Below, in pieces: positions 11,901 to 26,900 of a stretch of 64,000 nt of DNA. The position numbers and the translations under genes were made by a program. Numbering within the stretch: the stretch's first letter is position 1; each line of letters starts with the position of its first letter. This DNA is from Pteria penguin (Eukaryota > Mollusca > Bivalvia > Pterioida > Pteriidae): positions 20,125,341 to 20,189,340 of the forward strand of contig CM068583.1 in assembly GCA_035048485.1 (NCBI GenBank). Direction: 5' to 3'. Below the pieces are notes generated by a model. That model was not told the DNA's origin, did no database searches, and saw only the letters and a list, made by a program, of their open reading frames with translations.

Positions 11901-14900
11901 AACTTGAGAATATCGCTACTTTTTATAGCAGTGGGATTCAAAGTACTATACAGTCTTCTCGTCAGAACGATAAACAAACGTCTTGGTAGTTGTTGATTTG
12001 TAATGCTACTAAAATAGCCAGTTATTTATAGATCTACATGTGTAGACGTGGTTTTCCCCAAATGTACATGTACAGCGAGAGACTGTTCCAGATTGCTAAT
12101 TTCACACTACTGTCAAGATCAAAAGTGATAAGAGAGAATGAGATAACTATATAGTACGAGACGGAGATGTACAGGGGTGTACAGGGCGGAGCCATTGTTT
12201 ATATGAAAACGAGCACCTGTGCACAGACCGTGTTTTTGTCAATACTGATCCTAAACATTTCACGCTTGGTGTGTGATCTCTTGGTGGATCGCGACTTTAT
12301 TACCTTTGATGTACTTGACCATGCAATTCAGACCTTGAGGACTTTCAAGTCCTTTCATTTTATATTTTGCTGAGTTTACCTCAATAACTGTATATTATTA
12401 TGTATGATTTGAATTTCATATAGATATATTTTATAAATATTTTAGATACTCTATCAACATGGATTCACTGCTTTGACCTTCTTCATTGCTTTCTTTGCTG
12501 CCATTGGTATTGCCATCCTTATTCTGTGTCTCTTTCTGAGGATAAGAAGAAAAAGGACTGTCAGCTCAAAAGTAGACGTAAGTATTATACTTTGAAAAGT
12601 AAATCTTGAAACTCCTTGTGTTAAAAATTTATAGTGAAAATGTTAGATTAAATACCCTTTTTTTGAAGGTGAACTCTTGAACTGTAATTTTTCTCAGAAT
12701 GGTAATATTTGTAATGTTGTAATCACACATTTACATCAAGGTATTTTATGACAAGTTTTTAGAGGGGCATGGGGATTATAGTCTATACATTTGCCACATA
12801 GAAAGGCTCCAAATGAGAACTCATATACATGTGATGTTATAAAACTATAGTTCAATCCCATTTCTTTAAAGAGAGTAAAATAGCCTCAAATATATTTTGT
12901 CTTAGTCAAAGAAATCTCTTTAAACCAGGATTTAGACACAAAATCAAAACAAAAACAATAATTACTGTTACTTAATTAGTCCCCTACCGGCATTGCCGAA
13001 GGGGACTATAGGTTTGCACTCCCTCCGTCTGTCCGTCAGTCCTTCAGTCTGTCAGTCACACACACATTTTCCGGACTTTTTTTCTAAACACTTGTAGATA
13101 TTCATTCAATTTTTGGTGTGTGAGTCTACCACCATGAGTTACAGATCAAGTTCGAGTTCTGTTTCGTTCCACTGATTTTTGACGGAATTATGGCCCTTGG
13201 AATTAGAAAATTTCTTTAAAATGTCAGTTTTCCAGACTTTTTTTCTAAACGCCTGTAGATGTTCATGCAATTTTTAGTGTGTGAGTCTACTACCATGAGT
13301 TACAGATCAAGTTCGATTTTCGTTTTGGTCCACTGATTTTTGACGGAATTACGGCCCTTGGAATTAGAAAATTTCTTTAAAATGGCAGTTTTCAGAACAT
13401 TTTTTCTAAACGCTTGTAGATATTCATCCAATTTTTGGTGTGTGAGTCCACCACCATGAGTTACAGATCAAGTTTGTGTTCCGTTTTGTTCCACTGATTT
13501 TTGACGGAACTATGGCCCTTGGAATTAGAAAATTTCTTTAAAATGTCAGTTTTCCAGACTTTTTTTCTAAACGCCTGTAGATATTCATCCAATTTTTGGT
13601 GTGTGAGTCTACTATCATGAGTTACAGAACAACTTTGATTTACTTTACGGTCCACTGATTTTTGACGTAATTACGGCCCTTGGAATTAGAAAATTTCTTT
13701 AAAATGGCATTTTTCCAGACTTTTTATCTAAACGCTTGTAGATATTCATCCAATTTTTGGTGTGTGAGTCTACCGCCATGAGTTACAGATCAAGTATGAG
13801 TTTCGTTATGGTCCACTGATTTTTGACGGAATTACGGCCCTTGGAATTAGAAAATTTCTTTAAAATGTCAGTTTTCCGGACTTTTTTTCTAAACGCCTGT
13901 AGATATTCATCCAATTTTTGGTGTGTGAGTATACGCTATGAGTTACAGATCAAGTTCGATTTTCGTTATGGTCCACTGATTTTTGATGGAATTATGGCCC
14001 TTGGAATAAGAAAATTTGTTTAAAATGGCATTTTTCCAGACTTTTTATCTAAACGCTTGTAGATATTCATCCAATTTTTGGTGTGTGAGTCTACCGCCAT
14101 GAGTTACAGATCAAGTTCGAGTTTCGTTATGGTCCACTGATTTTTGACGGAATTACGGCCTTTGGAATTAGAAAATTTCTTTAAAATGTCAGTTTTCCGG
14201 ACTTTTTTTCTAAACGCCTGTAGATATTCATCCAATTTTTGGTGTGTGAGTATACGCTATGAGTTACAGATCAAGTTCGATTTTCGTTACGGTCCTCTGA
14301 TTTTTGATGGAATTATGGCCCTTGGAATAAGAAAATTTCTTTAAAGGTTGTGATCAAATACTTAACTTGCTGGCTGTCTGAAAGACATTATGTTGTTTGT
14401 GTGTGTGTGTGTGTAGATGTGTGTGTGTGTGTGTGTGTGTGTGTTTTGGGGGTCTTAGTTTTCCATTTGCCGGTAGGGGACTTAGTATTGCCTAAGCAAT
14501 ACTTTCAGAATGCTTGTTTGACAATAAAACCAGAGAAAATTACCTAAACAATTATGGTGTTCTGTCTTACTTTTCAGCAATCTTTGGTTCTGCAGTCTAA
14601 ATCTAAAATGATTCTGATGGATGCTAATGTTCCATCAAGTGGAGGTGGTCATACCATTACGGATTACAGGTATGTTAATTTCTGTTATAGGAAATATTGT
14701 CAATATTTTGTGTTTGTGTGTAGGGGGAGAGTTCTTGGTAATTCATCTTCAAGGAAAAGAGAGATTTACAAAATTTGGTGTTGTCCTTTTTGCATAAAAT
14801 ATATTATGAGTTGGTAATTATATAATATTTTTGTACTATAACCTATTATACAAATTTCATATTTTACATGGTATATAGGGCCGCATACTAACATTTTGCT

Positions 14901-17900
14901 GGAATTTTCTTTATAGCATTACCGTATTCACTCGTGTATAGCACGCATCCGTGTATAATACGCACCCCCAACTTTTGGAAAATAATGGGAGAAAAAGTCT
15001 ATATTTCGTGTATATTATGCAGGTAAAATTGCCGCATAAGCAAATGGTCAAGAACCTTAAGTTTACTTAGAAAAAAATCTCTGTATTACAAACAGATTTT
15101 ACTTCACAGAAAACACAATTGGTTATGCGCCTGAACCTTAGGATATTCAATGACTGGGATAAACCCAATTGCCGTATTTAAATTAATTTGTGTTAATGAA
15201 AAAAAAAACTAAAAATTTCGAAATGTCAATTGTTTGTACAAAATAAATTGATTAACACAGCAGTAAAGGTAGAAGAAATGCGAACATTACCAATTATCCC
15301 AGTGGGGTGTACGGTAATGGCTGATTGTATGACCGTGAAGCCATTTCACCTTGATCGACGATGATTAGAAAATTGGATTGCATCGACACTTGTTATTTTA
15401 AAATATGCTAGCCCCGTTTTTAAAAACATTTTCATTTCAGTGCATGTTGTAAATTACGTGTTCAACACAAGGAGGTAAGACTGTAATAATAATCTCTTTA
15501 TCAAGCGTTTTCAGTGGTCAAGTAAGGGTTCCCAAAGTCTAATGGTCATGTTCTGATCATTGTCAGCGGGCATTTACAGCAATATTGTTTTGGAGATATG
15601 AATTCTTCCGTCTTGAAAAAAGTTCTTCTTTTAGATCTCGTGTATAATACGCACTTGGAAAATCAAAGTCTGATTTTGTAAAAAAGTGCGCATTATACAC
15701 AAGTGAATATGGTAATGCTTGTATTGTTATGTCTCCATATAATACCCAGTTTTCAGCAGCAAAACATCACAAGCTTAATGGCATTTGATGTGAGATGAAA
15801 TTGATGAAAAATGTCATAGTGTCAACAACTGGATATTTATGTTTAGGTATAATGTAATATCTTTAACTTTAAGCTCTTCATAAAATACGCGGCAAGTTTC
15901 TGAAGCATGCTTTTTTTTTTATCTTGCAGCAACTTTGAGGAGGGAGATACCATTGTTGGAATTCTTGCAATAAAAGATAGACTCCGAAGATTCAGAGAAA
16001 TTGACAGGTACAATCCCTTTGTGGCATTACATAACTGTATCTAGCTATGATAACAGTAAATCACTTGCCAAGCCATGAAAGTTTGTGTTGTAGTCTTCTC
16101 TTAGACCAATGAAAGTCAGATACCCTCTGGACAGATGAGAGGCGGACTCCCTCTGGACGAGAAATCAGTCCATTGTGGGTTAACTTACCAGCTAAAGCTG
16201 GTCCTCATTTACAGCTGGATAGTCTAAGTGCAGATGAGGAATAACACAAAAATCTATTGGCCATGGTTAGGACTGAAAAGTAACACTTTTCACAAAAAAA
16301 ACTTATGATTAATATTTCTTTTACGAAGAAACTTATGAGCTTGTTCCATTTCACAAAAACTTTTATTTAAGAAGTTTGTAAGCCATATATTGTACGTAAC
16401 TTTATGACTGATAAATACTAAGTAAGTGTAAAATTTTTGTTGGAAATTGAAAGTTACAGTAAACAAAGATGGCTTTGTTTTTTATTTTGTTCCAAGAAGA
16501 TTGAGGATTAAGACGAGAATATGTTTGTGAAAAGGACTTAAAAATTCACTTACGAAGTTTGTAAGTTAAAAACCTTACGATAGTTGTAAATTTTTTTGTG
16601 AAAAGGGCTGCAGTTGATTTCTGTTTACTTGCAAAACCTGCTAATATCTAGGCCATATGATTTGCTTGTAATCTATTGTTATCAAATAGATCTACCAATA
16701 AAATATGAAAAAAAACTCAGTGGTACCAATACATGTATCAGATAAATCTTAAGTGTATCATTTCTTAAGATCAGATTTAGCATGTAAAGTATTTTATTAT
16801 ATGTTAGGTAGTGCATGCTTGTTCATGATTCAAAGAACATGCACAGTGGTATCACAGTGGTATAATTAAAAAGGTATTGAACATTCTGAGGTTTTGATCA
16901 TAGTGGGAAACTCCAGTCAACAAATCAAGCTTCCAAAATCTTTTTAAATATGTCTTCACAGATCCAATATTTTCTGATGAGGACCACACAAAATTGGACC
17001 GTGTCATTAAAAATATCACAAGTATTTCTATCATTAATTTAGTACTTTTTAGGAAAGTATTTAATGAATTTTATTTCTGAATTCAGGTCTAAAAGTCCTG
17101 AATTTCGATGTTTTTAACAAAATATATTATATTCATTAATGAATATTATACCATTATTAACCAATTATTATGGTTAAACCAATCAAGGCTGAATGTAGTG
17201 TTTAATCATTTTGTCATTATTAATCATATTAAATCAATATATTATATTATTCTCAAAGGTAAATGAAGTGTTATGTTTTCTATTTTCACTTTTAGTTTAG
17301 ACATTGTGTGTACAGTGAATGTTGACACAGAGCTGGAACAACAGAGAAGTGAGGCTTCAATAAATGGCACAAACATGCTGGTTAAGGGACTGCAACAAAA
17401 TGGAGACATACCCAGTAGTGTCGTAAATGGAGCAGAGAACAACATGAAGCAGAAGAGAGTTCTCCTAAACAATAATCTTGATGACGAATATAAAAGGCAA
17501 ATGAAGAAGCTCCATAAAAAACTAGGAGCCAAAAATAAGGTAAATTCAGGATTTCCATTCCTTGGTATGCTTTCAATATATATGTTCAAAAATTTCCAAT
17601 TTGTGATGTTTGTTATTTGAAATTGTTGTTTTAATGACTCTTTTTATATAAACTATAACTGATGTACTTCAGTGGGTGGTCCATGTGCTTGGCTCAGAGA
17701 CAAGAGGTTTTGGGTTCAAGCCCTGTGGGATGAGACAGTGGAAATTAAGGTCTTTTGTTATAATGGGCCCACTGAATGTAGGTGATTCAGCAGATTCTCA
17801 GTTGTTATATTTTTGTTGTCATAAACTAATATGTAATTTGTCAGAGTTTTTCTGACCTTGGAATGCTTAGAGGAAAGGTGATATTTATAGGTAGACATTT

Positions 17901-20900
17901 GTATTTGTATGCAGTACATTAGGCAAATGCACTCACCATATAAGTAAACTTATCTTGGCATAATGTAAGGAACAAAAACCAGAACCCCTTCCTGGGCCCC
18001 CCCCCCAATAAAAAATGAGTAATCTGATTTTAATGAAAAACTCAACAAACATATAAATTGGTACGAGGAGGCTGTATTAAAAGGCAAGCCATTTCTTTGT
18101 GGGTGAACATTGAATAGACATATTCATAATGTTGAATCTATTCATTATACAGAGTTATTTCCCATTTGAGCAAGTATTTTTTGTCATACCATTGTGACAT
18201 TAACCACTTCTATGGAAACTGATGATAATTATAGCTATGATACAGAAATTGTGTGACGTCACAATGGTTTTACATCAGATATCTCCTCATATGGGAAATA
18301 ACTCTGTATAATGAAAAGACCCAATATTGTTACCACCATTGTCAAAACTTTAGAATCTTCTTTCGGAAATTTTAAGACCAGGGGTGAGTTTTACTAAAGG
18401 TCGTAAGCCCAAACATAAATGTAAACTTTGCTAAGAAATATTTGTCTCTTCCCTAAAGAGTTCCAAATGTAATGTACACCTTTTACAATGTTTACCATTG
18501 TAATTACATATGAACATAGACTTAAAGAAAAATTCAATTGAGGTACACGTAAATTTAGTCAGAAGGTTTACATCTACATCTACGTTTGGGCTAACGTCCT
18601 TTAGTAAAACTCACTCCAGCCCTCTAACTTTGCTGAAGATAATACATTCATCTTCATTACAATATAATGAAATACCATCTTTCTAGAAATACTTCTGAAC
18701 ACCAAAATGAAAAATTAACTTTTTGTGTTATAGGCAAAGATGTCCCGTACCCTACAGAGACAAAGAGATGAGAAGAAGCGGCTTGCTAGCGATATAGCAG
18801 ATTTGGGAGATAAGGTAGATATTTATACTATGACTCTTTGTAGTTGTGAGCAGGATAAATGAACTGACGTAGGGATTTCTTAAATATAGATGAATTTACA
18901 TTTGAAATAATAAATTAATCAATAATTTGCAGGAGAGACAGCAGCTGCAAGATATGATGGAAAAACAACATGAGACAGAGATAGATGAGGAAGCTTATAA
19001 ACTGAAACTGGAGCAGGACGAGGAGTCTGAGAACCTTAGGAAGGTAAGTATAAAATCTTTACTATTAGTGTGTGACCCTTAAGGTAGCAGATCCCTCTGC
19101 ATATTTAAATATGATTTTAATATGTCTGACACAGAAGGATGTATTATGATATAGCACTATGAATTTTTCCATCTGTGTTCTTAAAGAATAATTACTATCC
19201 AAAACATTGAACCCTAAGTTTTCTTGTCCCTTGTAGACCTAGCATTTGATCAATCTATTAGTTGAAGAAGAGATGCTAATTATAAATGTCTTGTTTTTCT
19301 CAGGAATTTGCGATAAAGAAAAGAATGGGTATGAAAGGAATACAGCAGGAAATGTTAGATGATATTATCCAGAATGGAAATCTTAGTCAGGAGAAAGCTG
19401 ATTGGTTACTCCAAGAACACAGAGAAACCCAGAAGAAAATTGATGCCTTATATGACGAGGAAATAGCTAGGCAGAGACTGATATTGGAAGAAAAATTGGA
19501 GAGAAGGAAAGCATTAGCAAGGGCTGAGGTATGTTTAAATATGTTACATATCTAAGTGTATATATTTGGATCTGGTATTTAAGTTAAAGTGATATTCATG
19601 TGTTTGACCTTGTCTTTCTGTCTGTTTCTCTGTGTATTGACAAAAGCTTGTTGAATCTTCTATACATACACATTTCATTTTGTACAATCTATGTGACTAA
19701 CAGATATTTGATGAAACAAGGCACATGATGTCAGATTTGTATTAATATTTTGTAGTGTTTGGAAGGAGCTTATATTGGAATAGACTTTAATTCTCTTTTT
19801 ATATGCCCACATAAAATGTGAGCGCGTTATGCTAAAATACTTTCGTCTGTTTGTCCATCTGTCTTTCTGTACGTCTGTCCATCTGTCCCACCTATCTTGT
19901 CTTTGCAACTCCTCCTAAACCTTTGGGAGGATTTTGATGAAACTTGGTACAATGATAGAACATTATATGAAGATGAAAGGAAAATGCTGTCCAAAACAAA
20001 TTACAGGAGTTATGACCCTTGGACTTAGATTTTTCTATGCAAAAGACCTTGTCGTTGCAACTTCTCTTAAACCCTTTGGTGGATTTTGATGAAATTTAGT
20101 GCAAAAAAAAACCACCATATTAAGATGATGTGTGTATTGGAAGGGGAAATTTGTCTAAAATAAAATGTACCAGAAGTATGACTTGGACTGATATTTTTCT
20201 ATGCAAAATACCTTGTCTTTACAACTCCTTCTAAACTCTTTCGTGGATTTTGATGAAATTTTGAACAAAGAAAAGTCACATTATGAAGATGTGTATATTG
20301 AATAGGAATTTTCACATCCCAGCATTTGATACAATTGTAGTCAGGGTATTTATGAAAAGAAAGAGGAAGGGGCAACATAGGAAATGATGAATGTGCGAAG
20401 AAGCTTTAAGATCAATTAACCTACAAACAATTATAGAAGAAAACTAAACTATTATACCAGTATCAAGGGTAATCTACATTTACAACAATTAGATTAGATA
20501 TTTAAATCTAGTTTGTATGACCCCTAGGATAATAAAGTGTGGGCGTATTATGTGCTATTCAATGGTGCCCTATTTTTCTAAATTGCTAACTTTATTTGAC
20601 ATGTTATTTACTTCTTTTTCTTACAGAAGGGTTTAACTTTATCAAGTAATTGATGGAATATGAACCTGTCAGTTATGTAATATTATTTTATAGGAAAAAC
20701 AGGAAGATGATCATAGTGACTTGCTTAATACCATGGCCAGCCAACAGGTGGAGCTAGTGCAGAAAGGCAAATCCAAGAAGTATGTGTAAATGGAAAACAT
20801 GAACTGTAGTAATTTGTAAACTATAAAATAAGATTTTTGATACCCCATAAAATATATTGATGCATACAATGATCCTCATTTTATTTGACTAAGTAAATCT

Positions 20901-23900
20901 TTTAAGGTAAATTATTATACATTAATGTATCTTGGAAAAAAAGTCAAAATGTTGCTCAAGAAATCGGTATCTCTGTAAATACCTGAAAAAGGTCATCTTC
21001 TGTAAAGACAAAAGAGAACATATTGGTCGTCAGTTTTCAGTTTAGAACTTATCTTGTTGCAGGTCACTTATAAATTGGAATATTCTGTATTGCAGTAAAT
21101 TAACCACCCCTTTTGTATGACTTTGTAGACATGGTTCCCTATCGCCAGAGATGGCTGCTGAAATGATAGATCAAGCCAAACAGGACATGATTCGACTCAA
21201 GGGAAAAATGGATGCTGATAGAGAGAAACAGGAGGCAGATTTGAAGAAGAAGCTTGGGGATTTGAAACGCAAACAAATGAATAAATTGGTAAAGTATATT
21301 TGGTTTAACTTGGAGACTTGAATGTAGAAGAGAATTTCAGATATGCTTTGAGTTATTAGTTTGAAGTATGAAACAATGAAAATTTTTGGTACAAAGATTA
21401 ACTTTGAGATGTTTTTTATAAATAAGATTTAAGGCCACATGTTCTAAATTCCTAGATTTAAAGATTTTTCATACTTTCTGTCAATTAACTTGATGAAGTT
21501 AATATTTGTGCCACAACTTTATTTTAACAGAAAGCAGAACAAAAATCAGAGTTACAAAACTTCGAGAAGAATATGGAGACCCAAACTGATGGACCCATTG
21601 GTAAGTTATATATATTATCTTTGCAATTAGTAGAAAATGCTGTGAATGAAACAGAAAACGCATCAATTTTCTGTTTATTCATTTTTTATGCCCCCGGATT
21701 GGTAGATCAATTGCATATTTTTTTTGTCCTGTCTGTTTATCTGTTTGTCTGTTGTCAACTTTAACCTTGGCTATAACTTTTGAACCGCAAGGGATAGAGA
21801 CTTTATATTTGATATGCATACTCAACTAATAAAGCTTTTTCAAATGACACCAAGGTCGATGACCTTTTGACCTTGACAGTGACCTTCACACTAAAAACAA
21901 CTTTTTTGACTTTGGTGCTGCCAGGAGCATTAGTGTTTCACAAACACAGCTTGTTTATCCAAAATTTTTCACAAGAAATAATGTTGAAGATAAAAGATTA
22001 TAGACTAAGTCTTGTGATTCTTCTTTTAATATAAATTTCCATAAAGGTTTAAGAAATGCTAACCTTGGTCTCTCATACACAAACATGCTAATCCTTAAGG
22101 TTTAACAATGCTTGATATGAAGATCTTGATCTCATTGTATTTCCTTTTCCTTTTGTCCGTAAAAATGCAAAAATTGCTTGACATCTGAATATAATGTTTT
22201 GCTCATCTTCTTTAAAAATTAAATTTCAATAATGTATTGCAGCAAACATTTCAATTTTTATTTCAGAACCAGCGGCTTATGCAGAAAACAAATTGAAGAT
22301 TCAGTCACGTCACCGACAAGAATTGAATGAATTGGAGAGCGAGATTGACGATGAACAAGCCGAGAAACTTCGTGGACTTAATGAAAACCTTCTGGAACAT
22401 GCTAAAGATCAGTTGTTGAGGGGTGAACAAGATCTTATTACGAAGATGCAAACAAACTGTAAGTTTAACATCTTTGACCTAAAAAATCTATGACTTGCTT
22501 TTTGAATTGAAAGCAATGGTTTTGGTAATGGATGGAATTTTTGAGAACAGTTTTAATACTGTTTTGTGAGTTAATGACAGATTTCAAATTTAACTGAACT
22601 TCGCTCATTTTGCTTGAACATGGAACTAATTGTATGATGTGGAATGAGAATCGTTAGTTGCAGGAGTAGTTATGAAAGATATCATTGTAGCTTTTTGCCT
22701 CTGATGAGTTAGTCTTCTATGCATACTTCACCTGTATGTAGGTTGGATATTTACTTTGGTTTCTTAAGAACCTCCCCTCCTTCTCCTGTTCTCTTACACA
22801 CACACACATGTACACACACCGAACAGTGAACATAAGCATACCAATACATAACCTTAGTGTGTTACAAAGAAGTAGATTCAGATTTAGATTTCCTTTTATA
22901 GATTATTAGAAAAAACTTGTGGAAAGACATGGATAGATTGGTGGAATCTATATTTAGTGTAATAAATGGAGATGGAACAGGAAATCAATTTTATGCATTG
23001 TTCTAGTGTTTTGATAAGTGAATAATGGTTTAGAAATGCTGAAATAGAAATGTGGTCGGTCATGCTCCTGGCATTTCTCTTTTCTTTAAAGGAAAAATTA
23101 AAAGGATATTTAACCCAGCTTTCTTGAAATAAGTCTTAGAAAAATTAATTGTTTGTGAACTTTATGTAGAACAAAATTTTTACTTTGACTGTAGGTGAAA
23201 TACCCTCAGAAAGATATGCAGAATTGCTTGAAAATCATCAAAGAGAAGTAGAGAAATTACAAGAAGAGCAGAGGAAAGCTCAGCAGCAACAACAAAGTCA
23301 TCTTCAGGTACAGTGTCATCTACATTGTGTTGTATTTTCTATTATCTATATCAAATATTTGTCATTACATTAGGTTTTTCCAAGTGTTTTATATGAATGT
23401 CATGTAAAAATGAATATAAGGTCATTTTATTTCTCAAAATGAGGAAGTTTCATAAGAATTTTGTTTTGTTTTTTTTTTTTTTTGAAAGGCCAAACTACTA
23501 GAAAGAAGAAAGGAATGGGAAGCCAGGAAAGAACAAGAAAAAATTGAACAAGTACAGTTGCGAGAAAGGGAAGAGAAAGTTGTATCGTGAGTATCAGTTG
23601 TCAACTTTTGCCAAAGATGTGTATTATACTGTCTCCTCCTCCCCTCGCTCACCCTAACTGGGGCACTGAAATCAGGCCGTCTGTCCATCTGTCTGTCTGT
23701 AGACATATATATACATATGTTTCCTTTGAGATGCTAGACTGTACTTTGGTATACATCTCTATAATTGACAGCTCCAAACAGAGCTGGAATTTTGTTGCAG
23801 TTAATCTACTTTTTGTCTTCAACAGTATCAACTACAAATGTTGCTTGCTTGCATACTTTGATGGTATTATTCATGCTTTGCTGACAGTTCTATTTTTGAA

Positions 23901-26900
23901 ATCAATTTCAATATTAATTATGTAAAATATTGAAACCATCTGTGGTAGTAAGTCAATAGATATCAGAATTCTGCAGTTTGTGAATATGACCAAGTACCAC
24001 ATAAGTTTGGTGTCAGAATGAAATATACATGTATCCTCAGATAAAAAAACCTTTTGAAATTGATAGCAAAGTTACATTTGTTCATAGCAGAATTGTTATA
24101 ACTTTCTCGTTTTGGTTTCAAAAGATGTCAAGAACAATAACTTTTTGAGTGTAGTTTCAAACTCTGAAGGTAATGTGACAGAATCTTAATAAGCAGCGTA
24201 TCGGTTGACGAGTATGCATTTTCCCATCTTTCTTATTCTTGACACCAATTTTGACTTGGAAGAAATGATTTCCATGAGTAACAATAAAATTTCATATTCA
24301 GCATACATAAAATATATTTGAAAAAAAAAACATGTAATCAATTTTAACTTTACAATGCTAATTCTGTGTATAGATTTAGCAACTGTATCTAGATTATATA
24401 TAGATCATTAATGATCGCAGTATGAGGATTTTGCAAAATGGATCGATCTGTCAGAGTCAGTTGCATGGTTACTCTTTATATCATGTATTTTGTGTTTTAT
24501 AACAGGAAGTTGGTAAACAATCAGATGTCAATGTCAGAAGATGAAAGAGAGCGTATCATGCAAGAACATGAGAAACAGATGGTCAAAATAGAGAACAGGT
24601 ATGACCAATTGCACATAACATTTGAACCTGTCTCAAAGATCACTGGTATCAAGTAATTACCTGTATCCACATCGGCCTGTTTTTGTTTCTTGCCACCTGT
24701 CTTCAGTGATCACTTTCCAACTTTTCACTTTGGTGGCAGCTTAAAATAGGGTTGACTGTAATTTCATTTGTTACACTTCCGATAATTGTATTCCAGTTGG
24801 TTACACTTCAGTTGACTGTAATGCCTTGTTTCTATTTCAGCCAATCCAAATTCCAATTTATTTTGTTATCTTCTGACCCTTCATAGTAGTGTTTCATATA
24901 GAAATGGATTTGTCATTGGCATTTGTCATCTTGTTTCAATCTTATTAAAGCAATCTTGTACCTTGTTCTTCTATGATACTCTCCATATATCGTAGAGGAA
25001 TAAAGTACATGCCATGTTTTAATAAGATTGCGTTTTGTTTGTAATAAATGTTTTGATATCCAGTCATCGATTTAATTGTCTGATTTACCAATTTTGTAGG
25101 ATATACACATTTGCTAGAATAATATGTTCTTGCAATTTTCTTAAATTAGCATGAAAACATGAGGAATATCTATGATAATGTCAAGCTAGTGCCCTTGACA
25201 ATACATATGTATTAAATTTCCAAAGCGATCCTAAACTGGCTTGAAAACAAGTTTGGAACTTTTAGACTCTTAAAGTCTAAGCTGTATATATCATGGGTGT
25301 TTTAAAATCTTTGCTATATATCAGTTGTCTTGAAGTCTTAGCTGTGTATCAAGGTACCAGGTATTTTAAAGTTTTAGCTATATGCATGTATCAGGGTATG
25401 TTAATGTCTATATGTCAGAGTATATTAATGTGTTAGATGTATTCAAGGTTCCAATATGGTGATTTGGCCACCTTCGATGATATTGATAAGAAAAGTAAGT
25501 TGAATCACCAGTAGTTGCAATACTTTTATACCATTCCTTTTCAATTCTCATGAACTTCCCGAAAAAACAAGGATAGATAACTCATCAAATTAAAATGTCC
25601 TATCTCAGGTTATTTTAAAGCCTCAGGTGTTTATCAGGGTGTTTTTGTATTTATTAGTTTGACATTGAACAAGCTTAGACAAAAGAAAATGTTGGAAGAA
25701 AAACTGTCGCAGAAGAGAGCTGAGCAAATGGAAAAACTGCAGCAGAAACACACCAGTGAGGCGGAGGTATGTAGTCACTCTTCTTACCTTTACTGGGAAA
25801 CCAGATTTCACCTTCAGAGGACTCAGTTAGGGAATAAATTAATAAAAATTCATATCTTAGCTTGTGGAGCATCAGGGTCCAGTGGATGGTAATATACATA
25901 TATATTCTTTTTGCATAAATTTCCGAATTAGATCTACTTTAAATGATTGTTTAAGCTCATTTCCAATATCTTATTAAAAAGATGTAAATTCTTGTGTATT
26001 ACAAAGTATAAGAAACAGTTTCTGTGACAAAATTTGTTGTTTTCATTAACAGAAGAAAAAGCGTGCGATGGAACACAATGCTGAGGAGTCTGATGAAGAG
26101 AGTCAAAGAGAGAAGTTAGAAATGATGAAACGTCAATTTTCTCAGAAGATGGCCGTAATACAAGGACAAAAATTAGATATTGATGATGAGCTGGAAAATG
26201 TAAGTATACTGTGACAGGGTTTGCTTCAGTTGGTATGGACTAGAATTTGCATTTTTAATGAAGTAATTTACTTTTAGTTGTAACAAGTTTGCTTAGAACC
26301 AAGCAAAAGGATAATTGATTGGGTCTCAAAACTGTGGAAACTTATCAGAAACATGAAAATTTTTTTTATTACACCAGGGTGAGTTACTATCTTGCCAGCA
26401 TGAAATAAAATCTCACCATGACAGAAAACTATCTTGCCATGGCGAGTTACATATTTCACAACGATGAGTTGATATCTCACCACAGTGAGATACTATCTTG
26501 CCATGGCAAGTTACTATCCTGCCACTGCGATATACTATCTCACCACAACAAGATAGTATACAAGTTACTACCTTGCCACCATGAGATACTATCTCATCAT
26601 GGTGAGATACCAGCCTTTGATAAATAGTTGTATAGAATCAATATTTAGAATGGTATCAATAACTGAATAGCTTAAGTATACTAACAACACATTATATGAT
26701 CTGCTGCAAATGACCGCGTGTTAGATGTTCATTCAATTACTCATATCTCGCTATGGCAAGATAGTAACTCGCCATAGTGAGATAGTAACTTGATGTGGCA
26801 AGATAGTAACTCCTCATGGCAAAATAGTAACTTGTGAGGTGGCGAGATAGAATTTTGCCATGGCATGAAAAAAAAATTCATGTCCCTAATAAGCTTTTGT

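Noticed and set aside
13823..14344. Two nearly identical 66-codon frames
   Set aside because: They are neighbouring copies of the internal 160-bp repeat of a mobile element and not genes.
17242..17589. 115-codon minus-strand frame
   Set aside because: It is the shadow of EVC2 exon 9 on the opposite strand.
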